Positions 1 to 8,555 of a DNA stretch of 64,000 bases are shown in pieces. The stretch covers positions 1 through 64,000 of the forward strand of contig NZ_LQOU01000046.1 of NCBI RefSeq assembly GCF_002102155.1. The letters run 5' to 3'. The notes below the pieces were generated by a model, which saw only the letters and a list, made by a program, of their open reading frames with translations, did not search any database and had not been told where the DNA came from. A program made the translations under genes and the position numbers. The DNA comes from Mycobacterium europaeum (GTDB taxonomy: Bacteria > Actinomycetota > Actinomycetes > Mycobacteriales > Mycobacteriaceae). Each line of letters begins with the position of its first letter. Positions within the stretch are counted from its first letter, which is position 1.

Positions 1-203
1 GCCTTCGACGACAGGCCCACCTTGTGCCCCAGCACGCGGGCGCCCTCGGCGACCCGCTGGCGGATGTTGATGAGCTGAATCTCGTACGCGTCGACGACGT
101 CGATCTCCGGGTGAACAGCGGTCAGCGGAGCGATCGGCTCACGGCTCCGCTCAGCCTCCGCCAGCTGGACACCCAGCTGGCGCCGTAATTCCCTGCTAAG
201 CAC
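1..203 (-). CDS. 2-keto-4-pentenoate hydratase family protein, N-terminal part (cut by window edge)
   Basis: Only about 67 N-terminal residues are inside the window; the gene runs off the left edge. The segment DAYEIQLINIRQR followed by GHKVGLSSK is typical of the MhpD/HsaE/BphH family, which hydrates 2-hydroxypenta-2,4-dienoates released by meta-cleavage of aromatic or steroid rings. I prefer the GTG at 203, because GAGGGAAG lies 8 nt upstream; an in-frame ATG exists at 224. The start overlaps the stop of the enoyl-CoA hydratase-fold gene by 8 nt, so the two are co-transcribed leftwards. Whether this is the sterol-pathway HsaE or another paralogue cannot be told from this piece. Confidence 0.85.
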   Translation of the reverse strand, partial: MLSRELRRQLGVQLAEAERSREPIAPLTAVHPEIDVVDAYEIQLINIRQRVAEGARVLGHKVGLSSK

Positions 204-1071
204 GAGAACTGCTTCCCTCAGCATTTGCAGGCGAAGTCATTGCCTTGGCGTCCATCCCGCCGAGTGGGCCGGTGCCGATCTCGGCATTATGGGCATGCGC
301 GAAGTGGTGAAGACCGAAGACAGCCTCCATGCCGTTGCGTAATCCCATGTGGTCTTCGCATTGGTTGACCGCTCGCTTGGCCAGGGCGAGCCCGAATTGG
401 GGCATCGCCGCGATACGCGTTGCAAGGCTCAAGGTTTGGTTCCACAGCTGCGATCGCGGAACGACTCGATTGACCATGCCGATTTCGTAGGCGCGCTGTG
501 CGCTGAACCTCTCACCTGTGTACAGGATCTCCTTGGCAAACCTGGGTCCGAGCACCCAAGGGTGGGCGAAGTATTCGACGCCCGGAATACCCATGCGCAC
601 AACGGGATCGCTGAAGAAGGCATCATCGGCGGCCACGATCAGGTCGCAGGCCCAGGCCAGCATCAGTCCACCGGCCACACACGCGCCTTGCACCATCGCA
701 ATAGTGGGTTTGGGGATCTCGCGCCACCGACGGCACATCCCAAGGTAAACCTCCGCCTCCCGCGCAAAACGTTGGTCGCCGGCTGGCTTGTCAACATGGT
801 CCCACCACAACACCGCCCGATTTTCGTAGCGCACATTGTGGTCGCGTTCGGGGGTGCCGATGTCATGGCCGGCGCTGAAGTGCTCGCCGGCCCCGGCCAA
901 CACGATCACCTTGATGTCGTCGTCGTTGACTGCGCGGCTAAACGCGGCATCCAGGGCGTAGGTCATCGCCGAGTTCTGCGCATTGCGGTAGCGCGGACGG
1001 TTCATGGTGACCACAGCGACCCCGGAAGTCACTTCATAGGTGACCACCTCGTCTACATCTGGCGTGTCCAT
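196..1071 (-). CDS. Enoyl-CoA hydratase/isomerase (crotonase) family protein
   Basis: A crotonase-fold protein of 291 aa. The first oxyanion-hole motif HFSAGHD is at residues 64-70 and the second glycine pair at about 134-135 in CVAGGLML. The positions where classical hydratases carry their two catalytic glutamates appear to hold other residues: methionine in GGLML, and valine/arginine in DPVVRMGIP. It may therefore catalyse isomerisation, C-C cleavage or another crotonase reaction. The ATG at 1071 is chosen because GGAAGG lies 7 nt upstream; an ATG at 1092 is in frame. It overlaps the downstream hydratase, suggesting joint catabolism of a ring-derived or acyl-CoA substrate. Confidence 0.88.
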   Translation of the reverse strand: MDTPDVDEVVTYEVTSGVAVVTMNRPRYRNAQNSAMTYALDAAFSRAVNDDDIKVIVLAGAGEHFSAGHDIGTPERDHNVRYENRAVLWWDHVDKPAGDQRFAREAEVYLGMCRRWREIPKPTIAMVQGACVAGGLMLAWACDLIVAADDAFFSDPVVRMGIPGVEYFAHPWVLGPRFAKEILYTGERFSAQRAYEIGMVNRVVPRSQLWNQTLSLATRIAAMPQFGLALAKRAVNQCEDHMGLRNGMEAVFGLHHFAHAHNAEIGTGPLGGMDAKAMTSPANAEGSSSRA

Positions 1072-1288
1072 GTTGATGCCTTCCGTCACCACGCATTCCG
1101 GTCCCGACCATCATCAGCGCAGTCCGACTCAGACAGGTGGTCGGTGTCCATACACCGGGAGTCATCTCGCTCACAGTTGTTGGGATCCATCCCGGCAATC
1201 AGTGCGGCACCGCCACGTCACTCGGAGCATCCCGACTGTCGGGATTACCGAACCAGTACATGCGCCGTTGTCTCGTAGCGTCAACGCT

Positions 1289-1726
1289 ATGCGCTTCTCC
1301 TGCCGCTTCGAGCGGACATGTGCCGCGCCGGCGCAGATCGTTTACGACCTGCTCGCTGACGTCGCGCGATGGCCGCAGTGGTTGGACGGTGTACGGGCGG
1401 CCGACTGGGAGTACCCCGGAACGGCCAGCTCCCGGATAGGGGCTATCCGCCGAATCACGGTGAGCGGCTTGACCATGCGGGAAAAGATTCTCATTGCCGA
1501 TCGGCCGTACCACCACGCCTATACCATCCTGTCGGGAATCCCCGTCACCGATCACCGTGCCGACGTTCACATATCCACGACACCTAGCGGATCTCGCATC
1601 GTGTGGAAGGCAACGTTTCGCCCCCGCATCCCGCTCACGGGGCCGCTGATCTGGCTGCTGCTGCGCGCGAGCATGCCCACGATGGTGACCGCTCTAGCCC
1701 GGGGAGCCGAAGCGCAGCCGACGTAA
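1289..1726 (+). CDS. SRPBCC (polyketide cyclase-like) family protein
   Basis: A protein of 145 aa beginning MRFSCRFERTCAAPAQIVYD. The opening strand, the helix containing LLADVARWPQW and the late helix with LLLRASMPTMVTAL are the layout of START/SRPBCC proteins of the Polyketide_cyc2 group, which bind hydrophobic ligands in a central cavity. No catalytic residues are diagnostic in this group, so substrate and reaction are unknown. It is divergent from the enoyl-CoA hydratase-fold gene. No strong Shine-Dalgarno sequence precedes the ATG, and the region upstream contains no better start that keeps the fold. Confidence 0.72.
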   Translation: MRFSCRFERTCAAPAQIVYDLLADVARWPQWLDGVRAADWEYPGTASSRIGAIRRITVSGLTMREKILIADRPYHHAYTILSGIPVTDHRADVHISTTPSGSRIVWKATFRPRIPLTGPLIWLLLRASMPTMVTALARGAEAQPT

Positions 1727-1979
1727 CCACCGTGCCGGTGAGCATGGATTGCAACCGGTCTCGGCTGCAGGATCACGATGTCCCAAAGCCATTTGCCGCC
1801 AGGCTCGTTGGTCGTTACACGCGGCCCGACAACGGGCTGGGTTTGGTGTCCCACGTGGGCCGGATCCAGCCCGTTGTCCTCGCATCGCCGATCACCGCTA
1901 CCCACACGTGCGGACCAGTGACCGAAAGTCGTTGATGTTAGCCACTCGCCGCGCAGGGGAGGAGGTTAGAATGCACGAG

Positions 1980-2414
1980 CTACATGCGCACCAGGGTGAA
2001 CGGGTACGTGTAGGTTCCCGCCGGCGACCCGTTACAGCCCGAGGAAAACGAGGAGTCCAACGAGCCGGCAAGGGTGGACGCATCCCATGCGTAGACGTCG
2101 TGCGTGGGTATCACGGGGCCGTAGTAGATGTCACCACAGCGCAGACCGTCGGGAACGTCGACACTCAAGATATAGCGGCCATCGGCGAACCGCGCGCTGC
2201 CATGGTACTCGAATGCCCTGGCCACCGGTTGGGGTATCGCGCTCACGCTGACACAGTCACCGCTGCACGACGAAATCGCCCAGATCCAGGTATGGAAGTC
2301 GTACCTGCCGGTGATCAAAAGCTGGTAATTGCCGGTTCGCATCTCCGCATGGGCCACGGGCGCGAGCCCTAAGGCCGCCGGCGCCAGGCAGATGCCCAGT
2401 ATGAGCGCCTTCAT
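1980..2414 (-). CDS. Small secreted protein, same family as the product of 12869-13390
   Basis: A 144-aa protein with a Sec signal peptide (MKALILGICLAPAALGLAPV, cleavage probably after AHA). The mature part has five cysteines and an ending SSGCNGS...YPFTLVRM. This matches the pattern of the secreted protein at 12869-13390 (SGACGRS...MPFKLVKTG), as do WxI..C...C early and D....C.dG in the middle. The two are probably paralogues at either side of the mce operon. The start at 2414 is chosen because the signal peptide begins there and GGAACGA precedes it; 32 further upstream codons are open but look non-coding. Function unknown, extracytoplasmic. Confidence 0.75.
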   Translation of the reverse strand: MKALILGICLAPAALGLAPVAHAEMRTGNYQLLITGRYDFHTWIWAISSCSGDCVSVSAIPQPVARAFEYHGSARFADGRYILSVDVPDGLRCGDIYYGPVIPTHDVYAWDASTLAGSLDSSFSSGCNGSPAGTYTYPFTLVRM

Positions 2415-2506
2415 GTTCGTTCCATTCTGCTTGGGCCGAGGATCAGACAACATGCCATTACCCACCGCAATGGTGGCCTGCTCATGGCGAAGCCGCTGGT
2501 TTCGGC

Positions 2507-3313
2507 TCACATATGCGAGCCGCCGTCGACACGGACTTCGGTGCCGGTGATGAAATAGGCGTCGGGACAGCCCAGCATGGCCACCACGGCGGCTACGGCG
2601 TCTGGTCTGGCGAAGATCGCGCCGTCAGCCAGTGGAAGCACAGGCTGCACCTTGCCGAAGAGGGAAAAGTCGACGTCAGCGGGTAGGCCCGGACCGATGC
2701 TCTGCTTCGATTCTCCTGTGCCATCAGTCATTCCGGAGGAAATCGAACCCGGCTGCACTGAGTTGAACCGGATTCCCTCTTTGCTGAACTCCATGGCCAA
2801 CGCATGTGTCATCGCCTGAATTCCGCCCTTGGACGCGGCGTAGGCGGACATATACGGGTGAGCAAAGGCCGCCGAGGTGGAGCTGAAGTTGACCACCGCT
2901 GGACCGACGCCCTGGCGTAGGGCCGGGATCGCCTCGCGGGTCATCAGGAAGGTGCCGACCAGGTTGATGCGGAGTACCTGCTCAAAATCGGCCGCGGTGG
3001 TCTCCAGGAAATGGGCCGAGCGCAGAATCCCCGCCGCGTTGACCAACGTGTCGAGACCTCCCAGCGCGGCGAGCGCCCGGCCGACACCGTCGCGGACGGA
3101 CTGCTCGTCTCCGACGTCCAACGTCACCGTGGCGAGTCGGTCCGCATACGTGTCGGCCTTGGCCACCGTGTCCTTCAACCCGGACTCGCTGATGTCGGCG
3201 GCCACAACTCGCCCGCCTTCCTCCAGCACGCGCAGCACGGTTGCCTGTCCGATGCCCGAGCCACCCCCGCTGATCAGGACGCGGCGATTCGCATATCTCT
3301 GAGGACTGTTCAC
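2507..3313 (-). CDS. Short-chain dehydrogenase/reductase (SDR)
   Basis: A classical SDR of 268 aa with the Rossmann motif SGGGSGIG near residues 15-22, NAAG, a serine in NFSSTSAA, the catalytic YAASK and a C-terminal VDGG. The segment between about 200 and 225 (QSIGPGLPADVDFSLFGKVQ) is longer than in minimal FabG proteins, suggesting a bulky substrate such as a steroid or hydroxyacyl-CoA. The GTG at 3313 is the first start compatible with the fold; about 55 open codons upstream are proline/arginine rich and unlike SDRs. It is transcribed away from yrbEA, and the shared upstream region carries an inverted repeat. An SDR next to yrbE also occurs at the M. tuberculosis mce4 locus. Confidence 0.85.
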   Translation of the reverse strand: MNSPQRYANRRVLISGGGSGIGQATVLRVLEEGGRVVAADISESGLKDTVAKADTYADRLATVTLDVGDEQSVRDGVGRALAALGGLDTLVNAAGILRSAHFLETTAADFEQVLRINLVGTFLMTREAIPALRQGVGPAVVNFSSTSAAFAHPYMSAYAASKGGIQAMTHALAMEFSKEGIRFNSVQPGSISSGMTDGTGESKQSIGPGLPADVDFSLFGKVQPVLPLADGAIFARPDAVAAVVAMLGCPDAYFITGTEVRVDGGSHM

Positions 3314-3447
3314 AGCGGGGATGGTGCTCCGCGGAATCGGCAATGTCAGCCGCGTGTCCCGGTGGGTGGTCCTCTCCTCGGCGGGAACGGCCCGGAATGG
3401 ACCCGGTTCGGGCACCCTCGCGCCGTGATCCGCAGCGATGGATAGGC

Positions 3448-3464
3448 GTCCCGGTAAGCGGGAC
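3448..3464. promoter_or_regulatory. Inverted repeat in the SDR/yrbEA divergent region
   Basis: GTCCCG (3448-3453) and CGGGAC (3459-3464) are perfect 6-bp arms separated by 5 nt, about 125 bp before the chosen yrbEA start and 135 bp before the SDR start. Position and symmetry fit an operator for a dimeric repressor of the mce operon, but no regulator gene is adjacent. Confidence 0.35.
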
Positions 3465-3587
3465 ATCGTGTGGTCCACGTCTCACCCGACTGGGAGGGTT
3501 CTGCTCGACGCAGCTCGGACCGATGTGGTGCAGGGCGTGACCCGAGCTGCGATGTCTGCTGTCGACGAGGTGAAGGAGCCACAGCTA

Positions 3588-4400
3588 GTGATCACGAAGG
3601 CGCCCGACCGTTGGTCGCCGGGGCTTTCGTCGTATGGCGCCAAGCTGGCCGGGCCCATGCAGGCTATCGGGGGGCTGGCCGCGATGGCGGCCGATGCGGC
3701 GAAGTTCGCTGTCCGCAGGCCATTTCAGGGACGAGAGTTCCTGGACCAGTCGTGGTTTGTCGCGCGCGTCTCGCTGATGCCCACGCTGCTGGTAGCCATT
3801 CCGTTTACCGTGCTGGTCAGCTTCACGCTCAATATCTTGTTGCGCGAGCTGGGTGCGGCCGACCTTTCGGGGGCGGGTGCGGCCTTCGGGGCGGTCACCC
3901 AGGTCGGCCCCCTGGTCACTGTGCTGATCGTTGCCGGCGCCGGCGCCACGGCGATGTGCGCCGATCTGGGTTCGCGCACCATCCGTGAAGAGATTGACGC
4001 GTTGGAAGTGTTGGGAATCAATCCCGTTCAACGATTGGTGACTCCGCGCATGCTGGCGTCGGGACTGGTGGCATTGCTGCTCAACAGCGTCGTCTGCATC
4101 ATCGGCATTCTTGGTGGCTACACGTTCTCGGTGTTCGTCCAGGATGTCAACCCGGGTGCCTTCGCAGCGGGCATCACGCTGCTGACCGGGGTGCCCGAAT
4201 TGATCATTTCCTCGGTCAAAGCGCTGCTGTTCGGTCTGATCGCCGGCCTGGTGGCCTGCTACCGCGGGCTGACGATCACCGGTGGCGGCGCCAAAGCTGT
4301 GGGCAACGCCGTCAACGAGACGGTGGTATACGCGTTCATGTCGCTGTTTGTCATCAACGTCGTGGTGACGGCTATCGGTATTCAGATGACGGCGAAGTAG
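3588..4400 (+). CDS. yrbEA: MCE permease subunit YrbEA
   Basis: An integral membrane protein of 270 aa from the GTG at 3588, which has AAGGAG 9 nt upstream; an ATG at 3552 is also in frame. It belongs to the MlaE/YrbE family, the permease of ABC-type MCE lipid importers. The family loop reads REEIDALEVLGINPVQRL, followed by hydrophobic segments and the conserved ending NAVNETVVYAFMSL. It pairs with YrbEB encoded 7 nt downstream and should work with a chromosomally distant Mkl ATPase, since no ATPase gene is present here. First gene of the mce operon. Confidence 0.93.
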   Translation: MITKAPDRWSPGLSSYGAKLAGPMQAIGGLAAMAADAAKFAVRRPFQGREFLDQSWFVARVSLMPTLLVAIPFTVLVSFTLNILLRELGAADLSGAGAAFGAVTQVGPLVTVLIVAGAGATAMCADLGSRTIREEIDALEVLGINPVQRLVTPRMLASGLVALLLNSVVCIIGILGGYTFSVFVQDVNPGAFAAGITLLTGVPELIISSVKALLFGLIAGLVACYRGLTITGGGAKAVGNAVNETVVYAFMSLFVINVVVTAIGIQMTAK

Positions 4401-4407
4401 GCAGCCG

Positions 4408-5253
4408 GTGACGCTGCGAGCGGCATATCCGGGCCTGGCCCGGGAAATCAACAGACCGATCACGGCGCTGACCGGGATCGGTGACCACGTCGCGTTCTAC
4501 GGGAAAGCGATCGCCGGGGCCCCGTTTGCGGCCACCCGCTACCGGCGAGAAATCATCCGCTTGATCGCCGAAATCAGCATGGGCGCTGGCACCTTGGCGA
4601 TGATCGGCGGGACAGTGGTCATCGTCGGGTTCCTCACCTTGGCGACGGGTGGGACGCTGGCTATCCAGGGATACAGCTCGCTGGGCAATATTGGCATCGA
4701 GGCGTTGACCGGCTTTTTGGCCGCGTTCATCAACGTCCGTATCTCGGCGCCGATTGTCGCCGGTATCGGCTTGGCGGCCACCTTCGGCGCTGGCGTGACC
4801 GCCCAACTGGGTGCCATGCGCATCAATGAGGAAATCGATGCGCTCGAAAGTATGGGGATCCGGCCCGTTTCCTACCTAGTGAGCACACGGATCGTCGCCG
4901 GGATGCTCGCGATCACGCCGCTGTACTCGATCGCGGTCATCTTGTCCTTTGTGGCTAGCCAATTCACCACCGTGGTCGTGCTGGGGCAATCCGGTGGGCT
5001 CTACGGTCACTACTTCTCGACCTTTCTGAACCCAACCGACCTCTTGTGGTCATTTCTGCAGGCGATCCTGATGGCCTTGGCCATCCTGTTCACCCACACC
5101 TACTACGGCTACTTCGCCAGCGGCGGACCCTCGGGTGTCGGGGTCGCAGTGGGCACTGCGGTGCGCACGTCCCTGATCATCATCGTGTCGGTCACCCTGC
5201 TGGTTTCGCTGGCCATATACGGCGCCAACGGCAATTTCAACTTGTCGGGCTAG
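4408..5253 (+). CDS. yrbEB: MCE permease subunit YrbEB
   Basis: The second MlaE-family permease, 281 aa, starting with GTG 7 nt after the yrbEA stop. It contains the loop NEEIDALESMGIRPVSYL and the C-terminal GGPSGVGVAVGTAVRTS typical of YrbEB proteins, with about five membrane segments. YrbEA and YrbEB form the heterodimeric inner-membrane channel that receives lipid from the MceA-F tunnel. The numbered mce family (mce1 to mce9-type) cannot be assigned reliably by eye. The 13-nt gap to mceA holds the Shine-Dalgarno GGGGAAGA. Confidence 0.93.
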   Translation: MTLRAAYPGLAREINRPITALTGIGDHVAFYGKAIAGAPFAATRYRREIIRLIAEISMGAGTLAMIGGTVVIVGFLTLATGGTLAIQGYSSLGNIGIEALTGFLAAFINVRISAPIVAGIGLAATFGAGVTAQLGAMRINEEIDALESMGIRPVSYLVSTRIVAGMLAITPLYSIAVILSFVASQFTTVVVLGQSGGLYGHYFSTFLNPTDLLWSFLQAILMALAILFTHTYYGYFASGGPSGVGVAVGTAVRTSLIIIVSVTLLVSLAIYGANGNFNLSG

Positions 5254-5266
5254 GGGAAGAAAGCTG

Positions 5267-6454
5267 ATGTGGAACAACGCAGTCCGCCCCTTGCTGGGTC
5301 TGGCCACCGTCGCGGTGATCGGCGCGATCGTCGCTGCCACCGTCGTGTTGTTTGAAGGCGGCGCCATCGAATCGGTACCGGTCACGGTGCTGTCGCCCCG
5401 GGCGGGACTGGTGATGAACCCCGACGCCAAGGTGAAGCTGCATGGTGCACAAGTGGGCAAGGTTTCCTCGATCGACAACCTGCCCGACGGCCGGGCCGCG
5501 ATTCACCTGGCGATCAATCCCTCCTGGCTGCATCTGATTCCCGCCAATACCGGCGTCGACATCGAGTCCACGACCGTCTTCGGGTCGAAATTCGTGCAAC
5601 TCATCCCGCCGCGCGATCCCTCCCCCCAGTCGCTGAAGGCGGGCCAAATCCTTGACTCCGAGCATGTCACCGTCGAAATCGACACCGTATTCGAGCAATT
5701 GGTGTCGGTGTTGTCGCAGATCGAACCCGCAAAGCTCAATGAGACGCTTGGCGCGCTCGCGCAAGCGTTCAGCGGTCGCGGTGACAAACTCGGACACACC
5801 CTGGCCGATCTGGACACCCTGTTGACCAAGATCGACCCGAGCCTGACCTCCCTGAGCCACGAACTCTCGGTGGCCCCAGAGGTGCTCAACGCCTACGCGG
5901 ACGTGGCCCCCGACCTGGTCAAGACAATCCAAAACGCGACCCGGCTGAGCGACACCGTGGTCGACCGGCAGCGTGATCTGGACACCGCGCTCATCAGCGC
6001 GATTGCACTGGCCGACATCGGAAACGACGTCCTGGCCGGCAACGCGCAGGCGTTCACTGCCGTCCTTCATCTGTTGGTCCCCACCACGAACCTGACCAAC
6101 AAATACAACCAGGCCATCACCTGCGCCCTGGGTGGCCTCAAGCCGCTGGCCACCGGTCCGCCCCTGCCCGTACCGGGTGTCCTGTTGCTGGATTCGTTTC
6201 TGCTGGGCACCGAACGTTACCGGTACCCGCAGAACCTCCCCAAGGTCGCGGCGACGGGCGGTCCGCAATGCATGGGCCTACCAGACGTGGGCTTCGGGAA
6301 CCGCCCGCCCTACCTGGTCACCGATATTGATGCCAACCAGGCACAGTACGGAAACCAGGGAATCCTGCTGAACTCCAATCGCCTTAAGCAATGGCTGTTC
6401 GGGCCGATCGACGGGCCGCCGCGCAACACCCCACAGATCGGGATGCCGGGATGA
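5267..6454 (+). CDS. mceA: MCE family protein MceA
   Basis: A protein of 395 aa with one N-terminal membrane anchor (residues about 8-28), an MCE/MlaD domain around 37-118 (SPRAGLVMNPDAKVKLHGAQ) and a long helical region with alternating hydrophobic residues forming the periplasmic needle. The C-terminal part, with cysteines in ITCALGG and GGPQCMGLPDVG, is characteristic of MceA. MceA-F are thought to build a hexameric tunnel through the periplasm that moves sterols or fatty acids to YrbE. Its stop overlaps the mceB start by 4 nt. Confidence 0.93.
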   Translation: MWNNAVRPLLGLATVAVIGAIVAATVVLFEGGAIESVPVTVLSPRAGLVMNPDAKVKLHGAQVGKVSSIDNLPDGRAAIHLAINPSWLHLIPANTGVDIESTTVFGSKFVQLIPPRDPSPQSLKAGQILDSEHVTVEIDTVFEQLVSVLSQIEPAKLNETLGALAQAFSGRGDKLGHTLADLDTLLTKIDPSLTSLSHELSVAPEVLNAYADVAPDLVKTIQNATRLSDTVVDRQRDLDTALISAIALADIGNDVLAGNAQAFTAVLHLLVPTTNLTNKYNQAITCALGGLKPLATGPPLPVPGVLLLDSFLLGTERYRYPQNLPKVAATGGPQCMGLPDVGFGNRPPYLVTDIDANQAQYGNQGILLNSNRLKQWLFGPIDGPPRNTPQIGMPG

Positions 6455-7476
6455 CGGGCTCGGTCGCGACGACCATCAAGTTTGGGGTGTTCGCGGCGGT
6501 GACCATTGTGCTGACGGCTGCCCTGTTCGCCATCCTCGGCCAATACCGCACCGGTTCGACATATGGCTATTCCGCGGTGTTCAGCGATGCCTCCAGCCTG
6601 AAGACCGGTGATTCGGTGCGTGCCGCCGGGATCCGGGTCGGCACAGTCAACGGTGTTGCACTGCAACCGAATAACACCGTATTGGTGCGTTTCGACGCCA
6701 ACCGCGAGGTCAGGCTCACTACCAGCACGCGCGTCGCGGTGCGTTACCTCAACCTGGTCGGGGATCGCTACCTTGACCTGCTCGACGCGCCCGGTTCTGC
6801 CGGGATTCAGCCGCCCGGATCGCGGATTCCGCTAACCCGCACCGAGCCGGCGCTCGATCTCGATTTGTTGTTGGGTGGGCTCAAACCGGTGATTCAGGGC
6901 CTTAACCCTCAATCGGTGAATGCACTGACCAATTCGTTGATCCAGATTCTGCAAGGCAGCAGTGGCGATGTGGAGTCGTTGTTCGCCAAGACCTCATCGT
7001 TTTCCAATGCGCTGGCAGACAACGGGCAAGTGGTGCAGCGATTGATCGACAATCTCAACGAGGTGGTCGCTACGGTGGCCAAGGACGGCAGCAAATTCTC
7101 GGCGACGGTCGAGCGCCTCGAGCGGCTCATCACCGACTTGTCGGCTGACCGCGATCCGATCGGAGACGCCATCACCGCGCTCGACAAGGGAACCGCATCG
7201 TTGGCCGACCTGCTTACCCAGGCCCGTCCGCCGCTGGCCGGTACCGTCGACCAACTCAACCGGCTGGCTCCGTTGCTCGACAATGACAAGGCGCGGCTGG
7301 ACCTCGCGCTGCAGAAAGCCCCCGAAAACTACCGCAAACTCGTGCGGTTGGGCGCCTACGGAAGCTTCATCAACCAATACCTGTGCGGCATCTCCATTCG
7401 CGTCACCGACCTGCAGGGCCGCACGGCCGTCTTCCCGTGGATCACCCAAAACACCGGACGATGCGGGGAACCCTGA
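6451..7476 (+). CDS. mceB: MCE family protein MceB
   Basis: 341 aa, starting with the ATG that overlaps the mceA stop (ATGA). An N-terminal anchor (FGVFAAVTIVLTAALFAIL) is followed by an MCE domain (GYSAVFSDASSLKTGDSVRA) and a needle helix rich in heptad-like hydrophobics. The C-terminus FINQYLCGISIRV...TGRCGEP carries two cysteines and is the usual MceB ending. One subunit of the MceA-F importer. Longer in-frame starts exist upstream inside mceA but are rejected because the anchor begins at this ATG. Confidence 0.93.
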   Translation: MTGSVATTIKFGVFAAVTIVLTAALFAILGQYRTGSTYGYSAVFSDASSLKTGDSVRAAGIRVGTVNGVALQPNNTVLVRFDANREVRLTTSTRVAVRYLNLVGDRYLDLLDAPGSAGIQPPGSRIPLTRTEPALDLDLLLGGLKPVIQGLNPQSVNALTNSLIQILQGSSGDVESLFAKTSSFSNALADNGQVVQRLIDNLNEVVATVAKDGSKFSATVERLERLITDLSADRDPIGDAITALDKGTASLADLLTQARPPLAGTVDQLNRLAPLLDNDKARLDLALQKAPENYRKLVRLGAYGSFINQYLCGISIRVTDLQGRTAVFPWITQNTGRCGEP

Positions 7477-8555
7477 TGTTGAAATATCGTGGCGCACAAC
7501 TTATCCGGGCCGGCTTCATCGCGTTCGTGCTGGTCGCGCTAGTCATCATCATCGGCCTGCACCCCCAACAGCTGGTGTCGATGGCCACCTCCATCCGGTA
7601 CCAGGCGCTGTTCACCGAGGCCGGAGGCCTAACTCCAGGCAACGACGTCCGAGTGTCGGGCGTGAAAATGGGAACGGTCTCCGACGTCACGCTCAGCCAT
7701 GGCAAAGCATTGGTGACGTTTAGCCTCGACGCCAAGGTGCACCTGGGATCGAGCACGACGGCCCACATCAGGACGGGCACCCTGCTGGGTGCGCGGATGC
7801 TGGCCGTAGAGCCCGCAGGCACCGGCAGCATGCACGCCTCCGATGTCATCCCGGTACATCGGACGTCCTCGCCATACTCCCTGACCGACGCCGTCAGCGA
7901 CTTCACCGCCAACACCGCCGCCACCGACACCGGCGCGCTCAACGCATCCTTGGACACCTTGGCCGAAACGATCGAGCGGATCACACCACGACTGGGGCCC
8001 ACGTTCGACGGCCTGAGCAGACTGTCGCAATCGTTGAACAGCAGGAATGAATCGCTGGCCCATCTGCTCAAAAGCGCCGCCGATGTCACCGGCATCCTGT
8101 CGGAACGCAGCCAGCAGGTCAACACCATGTTGCTCAATGCCAACGACCTGCTCGGAGTTCTGAATCAGCGTCGCCACGCGATCGTCAACCTGTTGGCCAA
8201 CACCTCGGCGCTGGCCAAGCAGCTCTCGGGCATGGTGGCAGACAACGAAAAAGAACTGGCGCCCACGCTGGCCAAACTCAACTCGGTCACCGCGATGCTG
8301 GAGAAAAACCGCGACAACATCGCCAAGGCGATCGTCGGACTCGCCAAATACCAAGTAACCCAAGGCGAATCGGTCAACAACGGCTTCTATTACAACGCAT
8401 TCGTCGGCAATCTGATCCCGGCGCAGGCCCTGCAACCGTTCCTGGACTACGCGTTCGGATTCCGGCGAGGCGTCAATGCGGGCCAACCACCCGACAATGC
8501 CGGCCCGCGCGCGGAATTCCCCTGGCCGCACAACGGCATTCCCGGAGGACGATGA
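7476..8555 (+). CDS. mceC: MCE family protein MceC
   Basis: 359 aa; the start ATG shares one base with the mceB stop (TGATG), and GGGGAA is 5 nt upstream. Layout: membrane anchor (residues about 11-28), MCE domain (YQALFTEAGGLTPGNDVRVSG), long helical needle, then a short C-terminal part rich in glycine and proline. The double motif GNDVRVSGVKMGTV is the conserved MlaD beta-barrel signature. Part of the hexameric tunnel. Confidence 0.92.
   Translation: MLKYRGAQLIRAGFIAFVLVALVIIIGLHPQQLVSMATSIRYQALFTEAGGLTPGNDVRVSGVKMGTVSDVTLSHGKALVTFSLDAKVHLGSSTTAHIRTGTLLGARMLAVEPAGTGSMHASDVIPVHRTSSPYSLTDAVSDFTANTAATDTGALNASLDTLAETIERITPRLGPTFDGLSRLSQSLNSRNESLAHLLKSAADVTGILSERSQQVNTMLLNANDLLGVLNQRRHAIVNLLANTSALAKQLSGMVADNEKELAPTLAKLNSVTAMLEKNRDNIAKAIVGLAKYQVTQGESVNNGFYYNAFVGNLIPAQALQPFLDYAFGFRRGVNAGQPPDNAGPRAEFPWPHNGIPGGR

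Noticed and set aside
1971..2372. Plus-strand reading after GGGGAGGAGG with an ATG near 1971
   Set aside because: It is entirely antisense to the secreted-protein gene at 1980-2414, whose signal peptide and cysteine pattern are convincing; the plus-strand peptide has no fold-like features.
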